Assembly: GCA_027451445.1 (NCBI GenBank)
Contig: DAIDJG010000036.1
Coordinates: 1-53,912, forward strand
Origin: Singulisphaera sp.
Lineage (GTDB): Bacteria; Planctomycetota; Planctomycetia; Isosphaerales; Isosphaeraceae
Length of the DNA stretch: 53,912 nt
Direction: 5' to 3'
Shown: in pieces, positions 35,405 through 41,989 of the stretch
Layout: every line of letters begins with the position of its first letter
Position numbering within the stretch: the first letter of the stretch is position 1
Made by a program: the position numbers and the translations under genes
The notes under the pieces: model-generated
Database searches by the model: none
Told to the model about the DNA's origin: nothing
Seen by the model: the letters and a program-made list of their open reading frames with translations, nothing else

Positions 35405-36507
35405 GCGCGGTCGCTCCCCCGGATCGCAGCCACTTCCTCGGTCAGGTCGATCCCAACCGGACACCACGTAATGCAGCGCCCACAGCCAACGCAGCCCGAG
35501 ACCCCGAACTGGTCGATCCACGAGGCGAGCTTATGCGTGAGCCATTGTCGATAACGCGCGCGGATGTCCGGGCGCGTGCTCCCGCCGGCCACATGGCTGA
35601 GCTCGGGATTGAAGCACGAGTCCCACTGGCGCACGCGCTCGCTGCGCTCGCCCAGGAGGTCGGGCACCTCGTCGACCGAGTGGCAGAAGCACGTCGGACA
35701 GACCATCGTGCAGTTCGTGCACGACAGGCAGCGTCCGGCCACGTCATCCCAGCGCGCGTGATCGAGGTTCTCGTAGAGCAGGGCGGGCATGTCCGACGTG
35801 TCCAGGGTGCGAGTCATCTGGCGCTTCGTCGTCTCGGTAACTTGGTGAGCGGCTTCGATTTCACCGTTCGCCGCGCGCACGTTCAAGCCTACCAGCAACG
35901 CTCCTCCGCGCTCGGAGCCGACTTCGACCACGAATGCCTCGGGAAGCTCCGTCAAGGCCAGGTCGAAACCTTGAGTTGCCCTTGGTCCGGTGTTCATGCT
36001 GGCACAAAAACACGTGGATGCTGCCGTGCCGCACTGGACCGCGATGATGAACGCACGTTCGCGCCGGCGCTCATAATGGGGATCAACGTACGGGCCATGC
36101 AAGAACGTGCGATCCTGGACGGCAATGGCGTGAAGGTCGCAGGACCGGACGCCGAGAAAGGCGTAGCGTGGTACATCTGTCGACCCTTGGTGGACGGCGA
36201 ACGAGTCGGCGGTCCGCTCAATCGAAAACAGGGTGAGACGGGCAGGGAAGAGGTACTTCTTCCAGGAGTGCGGGCCGACCGCATAGCCGAAGTAGGCCCC
36301 ATCGTCGCGACGCTTCAGCCGATAGGAGCCCGGCTCCTGCTCGTCGGTCCAGCCAATGGGAAGTTGGTCGGCGGTCCGCAGTTCGTCGAAGACAATTGCG
36401 CCTTGAGCCAGCGTCGGACCGACGACGGTGTAACCCTCGGCCCAGAGCCGGGCGATGAGGTTGCCAAGCTCGGATTTCTCCATCACGACAGCGGAGGTGT
36501 TCACCAT
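35401..36507 (-). CDS. hydB: Group 3b hydrogenase 4Fe-4S (beta) subunit
   Basis: 368 aa. N-terminal ~220 residues resemble the HydB/AsrA family (SYRLKRRDDGAYFGYAVGPHSWKKYLFP; FLGVRSCDLHAIAVQDR). The C-terminal part carries two ferredoxin-like cluster motifs, CLSCTNCTMVCPTCFC and CVGCGRCITWCPVGID. It connects the FAD subunit to the hydrogenase dimer. The start overlaps the stop of the cyclic-nucleotide-binding gene by one base (TGATG), so translation is coupled. Confidence 0.92.
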   Translation of the reverse strand: MVNTSAVVMEKSELGNLIARLWAEGYTVVGPTLAQGAIVFDELRTADQLPIGWTDEQEPGSYRLKRRDDGAYFGYAVGPHSWKKYLFPARLTLFSIERTADSFAVHQGSTDVPRYAFLGVRSCDLHAIAVQDRTFLHGPYVDPHYERRRERAFIIAVQCGTAASTCFCASMNTGPRATQGFDLALTELPEAFVVEVGSERGGALLVGLNVRAANGEIEAAHQVTETTKRQMTRTLDTSDMPALLYENLDHARWDDVAGRCLSCTNCTMVCPTCFCHSVDEVPDLLGERSERVRQWDSCFNPELSHVAGGSTRPDIRARYRQWLTHKLASWIDQFGVSGCVGCGRCITWCPVGIDLTEEVAAIRGSDRA

Positions 36508-36995
36508 CAGGGCCGCTCCTTCGCGTGGTGTTCCGGACTGGCGAAGAGGTCGAGCAACTGCATGCGGGTTGTTCGGAGACGCTCGGAGACGACCGTCAGT
36601 AGCCGTCGCGTCAGGGCGTAGCCGAGGGAGGGATTAGCGTCGCAGAGGGCGCGGAGACGAAGCGAGTCGAAGGCATACGCATTGGTCGCGACGACGGCCC
36701 GCGCCGAGCTGAATTTCGGCTGATCGGCGAACACGTTGGACCACCCGAAGATCTCTCCCGGGCCCACGGTGAGGATCGTCACCCGTTTGCCGGATAGGCC
36801 GCTCAACTCAATGGCCACCCGCCCTTCCCGGATCAGGTAAAGCGACATCGACGGGCTTCCGTGACGGAAGATCATTGTGTCTTCATCCCAGTAAACCGGC
36901 GTAGCGAGCGCGGCTAGCGGCTCGATCTGCTCGGGTGCCAAATCGCTCAAGAACGCGAGCTTGGCCAGTTCGGACGGTATCGCCGGCTGCGACAT
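36507..36995 (-). CDS. Stand-alone cyclic-nucleotide-binding (CAP_ED) domain protein
   Basis: 162 aa: FLSDLAPEQIEPLAALATPVYWDEDTMIFRHG and SLYLIREGRVAIEL, GPGEIFGWSNVF, SARAVVATNAYAFDSLRLRAL. This is the beta-roll of the Crp/Fnr family followed by the dimer helix (LLTVVSERLRTTRMQLL). The polypeptide ends there; no helix-turn-helix follows, so it cannot be a normal DNA-binding Crp protein. It is the first gene after a type A leader and is coupled to hydB. It may act as a cyclic-nucleotide-responsive partner for a protein in the operon. Confidence 0.85.
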   Translation of the reverse strand: MSQPAIPSELAKLAFLSDLAPEQIEPLAALATPVYWDEDTMIFRHGSPSMSLYLIREGRVAIELSGLSGKRVTILTVGPGEIFGWSNVFADQPKFSSARAVVATNAYAFDSLRLRALCDANPSLGYALTRRLLTVVSERLRTTRMQLLDLFASPEHHAKERP

Positions 36996-37083
36996 GGATG
37001 ATGCCCTCGACTCCACTCCCTGGTCAGGCCTTGGAATTCACATGGGCTCACACAGTAGATCAGGTTCGCGTGAATCGCATATC

Positions 37084-37163
37084 TAACAAAAGACCCCACT
37101 CATGCGCAAGCGCACAAACGGGGCCACCCTCGCCGAAGTCGTACCACCCGACGGGAGCGGCAC
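37084..37163 (-). promoter_or_regulatory. Type A two-hairpin attenuator leader (hydrogenase operon)
   Basis: Minus strand: P1 GTGCCGCTC-CCGTC-GGGTGGTAC (37163-37141), 6-nt linker, P2 GGC(G)-AGGGT-(G)GCC (37134-37122; the fourth pair is mismatched here), terminator GGCCCCGTT...GTGGGGTC followed by UUUUGU. The U-run is interrupted by one C, so termination may be weaker. It controls a seven-gene transcript and lies back to back with the cbb3 leader. Confidence 0.75.
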
Positions 37164-37170
37164 ACGGATC

Positions 37171-37199
37171 ACTGTAGGAGTGCGCCGCGGCAGGGTCAA
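37171..37199 (-). promoter_or_regulatory. Promoter of the hydrogenase operon leader
   Basis: Minus strand TTGACC (37199-37194), 17-nt spacer, TACAGT (37176-37171), ending 7 nt before P1. Confidence 0.6.
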
Positions 37200-37295
37200 G
37201 CGTTTTCCAACGCGAGACACAACGATCAGATGTCATGGAGGAACAATGGCGTAACGCACAACGATGCCACATTCCGCAATTTTCGTGAGCCTATC

Positions 37296-37323
37296 TTGAC
37301 CTTTCGCCATCGGGGTGTATATT
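37296..37323 (+). promoter_or_regulatory. Promoter of the cbb3 operon leader
   Basis: TTGACC (37296-37301), 16-nt spacer, TATATT (37318-37323), 12 nt before P1. It is nearly the same -35 sequence as the divergent hydrogenase promoter about 100 nt away. Confidence 0.65.
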
Positions 37324-37335
37324 GTCTTTCGTTCG

Positions 37336-37410
37336 GTTGCTCACGACGGGCAACCTCTGTTGGCTATGAGCGCCCCAGTCCGTGTTTCCACACGGGCTGG
37401 GGCTTTTTTT
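37336..37410 (+). promoter_or_regulatory. Type A two-hairpin attenuator leader (cbb3 oxidase operon)
   Basis: P1 GTTGCTC-ACGAC-GGGCAAC (37336-37354), 7-nt linker, P2 GGC(T)-ATGAG-(C)GCC (37362-37374). The terminator, GCCCCAGTCCGTG-TTTC-CACGGGCTGGGGC, ends in seven U (37404-37410). The terminator stem has 12 pairs with one GU; the P2 closing pair is a mismatch. It ends 30 nt before the cytochrome ATG. Confidence 0.82.
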
Positions 37411-37440
37411 GCGCGCGGTCAGGCCCCTACGGCGAGTGCC

Positions 37441-38544
37441 ATGCAATTAACTTACCTCAGAACACCCGGTACAAGAGACCGTCGCCTGGTCGCGACGGGC
37501 GTGTTGTTGCTTTCAACTCTTGCCCACGCTGGCGGGTGCACCCGCGTACCCGAGCCGGCAGTGTTCGTCACCGGCAAACAAGTGGTCCAGCTCGATCCAA
37601 AGCTCCGTGAGAAGGTTCGCAAGGTCCTCGATGAGCAATGTGGCACACCCGAGAACATCAAGCTGCTCGGTGACGAGAAGATGAACCCGGCGCACCTTCG
37701 TAAAGGGGCCGAGGTCTATGCCCGCTACTGCCGGCAGTGCCACGGCGTCTCGGGCGATGGTGCCGGGCTGGCGGCGTCTTACATGAATCCGCGCCCTCGG
37801 GATTACCGCGCGGCAATCTTCAAGTTCACCTCGACCACGTACGGCGCAAAGCCGCTTCGCGAAGACTTGCTCCGCACGGTCCGTCGGGGAGTCCTGGGCA
37901 CGTCGATGCCTTCGTTCGACCTTCTACCGAAGAACGACCTCGAGGCCGTCGTCGACTATGTGCTGGCGCTGACCCACCGGGGCGAGCTCGAAACCCAGCT
38001 CGCCGAGGCCGCCGAATTCGACGGCGACGTCAATGCCGATCAGGTCCCCGAGCTGGTCGCGGGCATCCTCAAAAAATGGCGCGACGCGCCGGCGCACATC
38101 GTTTACCCAACGACCCCCATGCCTGACTTCAATACTGACACCGTAAGAGCCGGGCACGAGGCCTTCCTGCGTGTCGGGTGCTCGAAGTGCCACGGCGACG
38201 ACGGACGCGGCCAGACCAAGGACAACATCGGCGTCGATGCCTGGGGCTTCCCCACGAAGGCCGCGGATCTCACCTCGGGGATGCTCCGCGGCGGAACTGA
38301 ATCGCTGGACATCTACCGGCACATTGACTCTGGCATCAACGGAACGCCGATGCCTTCGTTTCGCAACGCCCTCAACGCTGAGCCGGCCACCGTCTGGAAC
38401 CTGGTGTCCTACGTCCATTACCTTTCCAACCGCCGCCGCGTAGGCGACGTCCCCGAGGCGGGCATCCTCAAGCCGTTGCCCGGCGTCGAACCCGCGACGA
38501 AAGCTCAGTCGGCCGAGCGGCCGTTGTCCCGAGTCACGCGATAG
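37441..38544 (+). CDS. Di-haem c-type cytochrome of the cbb3 operon (CcoP-like role)
   Basis: 367 aa. N-terminal signal segment (LVATGVLLLSTLAHAGGC) with a possible lipidated Cys. Two cytochrome c domains: CRQCH at about 97-101 and CSKCH at about 247-251, with later Met-containing segments (GTSMPSFDLL; GTPMPSFRNAL) as distal haem ligands. It heads the oxidase operon and would pass electrons to CcoO/CcoN. Classical CcoP has a membrane helix; here anchoring may be by lipid. Leader and promoter lie directly upstream. Confidence 0.85.
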   Translation: MQLTYLRTPGTRDRRLVATGVLLLSTLAHAGGCTRVPEPAVFVTGKQVVQLDPKLREKVRKVLDEQCGTPENIKLLGDEKMNPAHLRKGAEVYARYCRQCHGVSGDGAGLAASYMNPRPRDYRAAIFKFTSTTYGAKPLREDLLRTVRRGVLGTSMPSFDLLPKNDLEAVVDYVLALTHRGELETQLAEAAEFDGDVNADQVPELVAGILKKWRDAPAHIVYPTTPMPDFNTDTVRAGHEAFLRVGCSKCHGDDGRGQTKDNIGVDAWGFPTKAADLTSGMLRGGTESLDIYRHIDSGINGTPMPSFRNALNAEPATVWNLVSYVHYLSNRRRVGDVPEAGILKPLPGVEPATKAQSAERPLSRVTR

Positions 38545-38568
38545 CCTCAGCCGACAGGAACCACCGTC

Positions 38569-39225
38569 ATGAATGTCGAGGATCTGCGGGGTGAGCTCGA
38601 TTCGCTCCGCGAGCGAGTTCAACGCCTGGAAACCGAATTGTCCGAGGAGGAAGCCGTCCGTGCGTGGCAGTCGTTGCACACCTACCCGACCTACTCCGCC
38701 ACCACGGGCTTCCTCCTGGGAATCTTCGGCGCGATGACGAGTTTGCTCTTCAACGTCATCGGCGCACCGATCGCCGGCAAGGGCCCCCTGGAGCTCATCC
38801 GGATCTATTTGACCTTTCCGCTTGGTGAAAACGCCTTGAGGCTCGCCGAAGGCACGGCGGCCCATTATGCGGTGCCCGACGGTCTGATTCTCGCCTTCGG
38901 GTGCTGTCTTTACCTGGTGACGGGGATGGTCATCGGCATCCCGGTCAATCTTGCGGTGGACCGGTTTGCTTCGGATGGTCCGGTCTGGAAGCGGGTCGCC
39001 GTGGGGTGCGCCGTGGCGATCCTGGTCTGGGTGATCAACTTCTACGCCATCCTCTCCTGGCTTCAGCCCGCACTCTTCGGCGGCCACTGGATCACTGACA
39101 ACACACTGCTGCCCTGGTGGGTCGCCGCCGCGACGCACCTGGTCTTCGGCGGAACCGTCGCCCTTTGTTACCCCCTCGGCCAGTTCGCGCGGAACCGGCA
39201 GCCGTACGATCCGAATGTCCTTTAA
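38569..39225 (+). CDS. Conserved membrane protein of the cbb3 operon, function unknown
   Basis: 218 aa. A short coiled coil (about 4-30, ELDSLRERVQRLETELSEEE) precedes at least four membrane helices: GFLLGIFGAMTSLLFNVIG, LILAFGCCLYLVTGMVIGI, AVAILVWVINFYAILSWL and ATHLVFGGTVALCYPLG. No haem or metal motif is evident. It is encoded between the cytochrome and ccoN with 24- and 15-nt gaps, so it is likely an accessory subunit or assembly factor of the oxidase. Confidence 0.7.
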   Translation: MNVEDLRGELDSLRERVQRLETELSEEEAVRAWQSLHTYPTYSATTGFLLGIFGAMTSLLFNVIGAPIAGKGPLELIRIYLTFPLGENALRLAEGTAAHYAVPDGLILAFGCCLYLVTGMVIGIPVNLAVDRFASDGPVWKRVAVGCAVAILVWVINFYAILSWLQPALFGGHWITDNTLLPWWVAAATHLVFGGTVALCYPLGQFARNRQPYDPNVL

Positions 39226-39240
39226 TACGAGAGCGAGTCT

Positions 39241-40641
39241 ATGAGTGCGGATGTGGAACGAGAACGCCCCCGCCACGAGGACCTGGTCGACGAACGACTG
39301 GTGAGCTGGTACTTCCTCGCGGCCCTGGGCTACATGTTTATCTCGATGCTTGGCGGGTTCCTGATGGGCTTTCAGCTCATCCGCCACAACCCGCTACGAG
39401 GGATCGAGCTCCTGTCGCCCGGCCGCTGGCGGATGATTCACACGAACGCGATCGCGTACGGGTTCCTGGCGAATGCGTTCCTGGGTGCCCTGCATTGGGC
39501 TGTGCCCCGGCTCGCGCTTCGGCCAGTGCTCGACCGCCGGCTCTCGTACTTCATCTTCGGCGCCTGGCAGGTCGTCGTGCTATCGACGGCGGTCGGCATC
39601 ATGCTCGGCCAGGCGCAAGGGCTCGAGTGGGGTGAGACGCCCGTCTGGATTGATCCGCTGGCGCTGGCCGGCCTACTTCTGGTTGCGATCAACTTCCTGG
39701 CACCCATCGTCCGGCTGCGCGGCCCGATGTACGTGACGCTCTGGTATTTCACCGCGGCGTTCATCTGGACGTTTCTGACCTACGCCATGGGGAACTTCAT
39801 CCCGCAGTACTTCGTCTCGGGCACGAGTGCCGGCGCCGTGGGCGGACTGTTCATCCACGACCTGGTCGGCCTGTTCGTCACACCGCTCGGATGGGGCCTG
39901 ATGTACTATTTCGTGCCGATCATGCTCAAGAAGCCGGTCTGGAGCCACGGACTCTCGCTCGTCGGCTTCTGGGGCCTGGCGTTCTTCTACCCGCTCACAG
40001 GCATTCACCACTTCCTCTACACGCCGATTCCCATGTTCCTTCAGTACGGTGCCGTCATCTCGACGATCGCCGTGGAGATGGTTGTGACGACCGTTTTGAT
40101 CAACTTCTTCGTCACGCTTCGAGGGGCAACCGGGGCTTTGACCAACAACCTACCGATCCGCTGGTTCTACACCGGAATGGTGTTCTACGGCCTGACCTGC
40201 CTTCAGTGCGCCTTTCAGACCACGCTGACGTTCCAGGCCCTGATCCACTTCACCGACTGGGTGGTGGGACATGCCCACATGGTCATGTTCGGTGTGTTCA
40301 GCATGTGGCTGCTCGGAACCATGACGTACCTGTTCCCGCGCTTGCTGAAAACCGACTGGTACAGCCGCACGCTCTGCGAGTGGCACTACTGGCTCTCAGC
40401 CCTGGGCATCGGCCTGATGTCAGCCGACCTTATCGTCGCCGGACCGTTTCAGGGCTATTTCTGGGCATCCTTGCTCCCCTGGGATGTGTCGGTCGACTTC
40501 TCGATCCCGTTCTGGGCCGTCCGACTGGTGGCCGGCACGATGATGTTCACCGGCTTGCTCGTGTTCTTGACCAACCTTGCACTGACGTGGGCCCAGGCAC
40601 GGCGCGCCGAGGAACCGGCGGTGCTGGCCGCCGCCGCGTGA
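39241..40641 (+). CDS. ccoN: cbb3-type cytochrome c oxidase catalytic subunit I
   Basis: 466 aa with about 12 membrane helices. His ligands expected for haem b, haem b3 and CuB are visible: MIHTNAIAYGF, FIHDLVGLF, GIHHFLYTPIP and VVGHAHMVMFG. The SWYFLAALGYMFISML start and LPIRWFYTGMVFYGL are typical of CcoN. cbb3 oxidases have high oxygen affinity and work under microaerobic conditions. It precedes ccoO by 24 nt. Confidence 0.95.
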   Translation: MSADVERERPRHEDLVDERLVSWYFLAALGYMFISMLGGFLMGFQLIRHNPLRGIELLSPGRWRMIHTNAIAYGFLANAFLGALHWAVPRLALRPVLDRRLSYFIFGAWQVVVLSTAVGIMLGQAQGLEWGETPVWIDPLALAGLLLVAINFLAPIVRLRGPMYVTLWYFTAAFIWTFLTYAMGNFIPQYFVSGTSAGAVGGLFIHDLVGLFVTPLGWGLMYYFVPIMLKKPVWSHGLSLVGFWGLAFFYPLTGIHHFLYTPIPMFLQYGAVISTIAVEMVVTTVLINFFVTLRGATGALTNNLPIRWFYTGMVFYGLTCLQCAFQTTLTFQALIHFTDWVVGHAHMVMFGVFSMWLLGTMTYLFPRLLKTDWYSRTLCEWHYWLSALGIGLMSADLIVAGPFQGYFWASLLPWDVSVDFSIPFWAVRLVAGTMMFTGLLVFLTNLALTWAQARRAEEPAVLAAAA

Positions 40642-40665
40642 TCCGACCCACGAGGAACTCCATTC

Positions 40666-41355
40666 ATGTTTGAAAAGAAATCGGGCGTCTTGTTGATCGC
40701 AGGCCTGTTGTTCTTCGCGATCGCGTTCCTCTCGAACGGACTCGTGCCGATCTTGATGTACAAGAACCTCAAGGAGAAGACAGCGGAAGAACTTGTCCAG
40801 GGTAACGGCAATCTGCGCTACCAGTTCGAAGACCTCGCCCGGCGCTATCCCGAGAGCTTCAAGACCGCCTTCGGCACGCCCCCGGAAGAGACCGCCGCGC
40901 GGGAGGCGTGGCTCAATCAGAAGTGCGCCGATGCCCTGCGGCGCGGCCGCAACGTGTACGTCGGCGAGGGTTGCTGGCACTGCCACAGCCAGTTCATCCG
41001 GCCCGTCTCGAACGAGGACCGCCGCTGGGGACCGGTGTCGAAGTCGGAAGAGTACCAGAACGAGCTCCAGCGCCCCGTCCTTTTCGGTACGAGGCGGGTT
41101 GGTCCTGACCTCTGCCGCGAAGGAGGCCGGCGTTCGAACGACTGGCACGCCGTACACTTCTTCAAACCGACGATGCTCTCCGAAGGCTCACCGATGCCCG
41201 AGTACCCGTGGCTGTTCGACGGTTCGCCGGACAAACCCAACGAACGCGGATTCGCTCTGATCGCCTATGTGCAGTGGCTGGGCTCTTGGCAGGAAAGCTA
41301 CCCCTACTACAAGGATTACCAGGCTTCGAACGTCAAGGACGTCAAGCTGAAATGA
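40666..41355 (+). CDS. ccoO: cbb3-type oxidase mono-haem cytochrome subunit II
   Basis: 229 aa with an N-terminal membrane anchor (VLLIAGLLFFAIAFLSNGL), one haem site GCWHCHSQFIRP (about 104-109) and the Met region SPMPEYPWLF. The VYVGEGCWHCHSQFIRPV block is diagnostic of CcoO/FixO. It receives electrons from the di-haem cytochrome. In the operon between ccoN and two small membrane proteins. Confidence 0.95.
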   Translation: MFEKKSGVLLIAGLLFFAIAFLSNGLVPILMYKNLKEKTAEELVQGNGNLRYQFEDLARRYPESFKTAFGTPPEETAAREAWLNQKCADALRRGRNVYVGEGCWHCHSQFIRPVSNEDRRWGPVSKSEEYQNELQRPVLFGTRRVGPDLCREGGRRSNDWHAVHFFKPTMLSEGSPMPEYPWLFDGSPDKPNERGFALIAYVQWLGSWQESYPYYKDYQASNVKDVKLK

Positions 41356-41369
41356 GAGGAAGCTCGCGT

Positions 41370-41681
41370 ATGAGTACGCCAATCAGTGCACGACCGCCGG
41401 CCTCGACCCGCAAGCAGACGCTCACGACGATCGTCCTTGCCCTGATCATCCTCGTGCCCTGCTTGCTCGGGTTCGGGAACAAGTTCAAGGAATTCATTCT
41501 GCTGTTCCGAGGCGACGTCGATGGGGTGTTCGCGATCACGCCGATCATGAACTACCTGCTGGCGAGCCTCGGGTTCTTCTGCCTGTTTCTCTGGGCGATC
41601 TTGCAGGGGATGTTTCGCGACCTCGAGCAGCCCAAGAAAACCATGCTGGAGAACGAGCGGATGCTTGACGACGAAGACTGA
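41370..41681 (+). CDS. Small cbb3-operon membrane protein (103 aa)
   Basis: Two hydrophobic segments (LTTIVLALIILVPCLLGF and ITPIMNYLLASLGFFCLFLWAI) with short polar ends; the C-terminus is acidic (ENERMLDDED). It follows ccoO after 14 nt with GAGAGGAAG upstream of the ATG. Position suggests an accessory subunit, but I do not recognise the family and it is not a classical CcoQ. Confidence 0.7.
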   Translation: MSTPISARPPASTRKQTLTTIVLALIILVPCLLGFGNKFKEFILLFRGDVDGVFAITPIMNYLLASLGFFCLFLWAILQGMFRDLEQPKKTMLENERMLDDED

Positions 41682-41812
41682 TCCGCTCACCCCCCCGAGC
41701 GATTTGGCTCCGAGTCGTCGGCTGGTCGGGGCGGCTGTTCCAGGCCCCCTCCTGGTGCAGCCGTGCCCGGCCTATCTTTCAACATCACTTTACCGTCAAA
41801 GGAAACGCGACC

Positions 41813-41989
41813 ATGGCCCAGGTCGAACAAACGACCGCCGAGGAAGAGCACCGCTTCCACTGCTACACGACCAGCACGGTTCCGTGGAGCGTCCATCTGT
41901 ATTGGCTGCTCTTCTGGGGCTTTTCCACGTATTACGTGCTCAAGTTCCTCCTGCCAGTGTTGTCCACAGAGCTTCAGTCTCCGCCATGA
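41813..41989 (+). CDS. 58-aa single-helix protein in the position of CcoQ
   Basis: A short gene beginning MAQVEQTTAEEEHRFHCY. One membrane helix (VHLYWLLFWGFSTYYVLKFLL) then a short polar tail. AAAGGAAACG lies upstream. Its stop overlaps the start of the copper ATPase gene by four bases (ATGA), which strongly supports it being real. Size, topology and location suit a CcoQ-like assembly or stability subunit, though sequence identity to CcoQ is not obvious to me. The stretch 41682-41812 holds no gene. Confidence 0.75.
   Translation: MAQVEQTTAEEEHRFHCYTTSTVPWSVHLYWLLFWGFSTYYVLKFLLPVLSTELQSPP

Noticed and set aside
37336-37354. Loop ACGAC in type A P1 as a mini-ykkC/guanidine-II (ACGR) hairpin.
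   Set aside because: Loops are five nucleotides, only G3 is shared across the copies, and ACGR is absent from most of them; the second hairpin is part of a terminator switch.
37924-39387. A 487-codon minus-strand open frame opposite the cbb3 operon.
   Set aside because: It overlaps the cytochrome and membrane-protein genes, which have haem motifs, membrane helices and ribosome sites.
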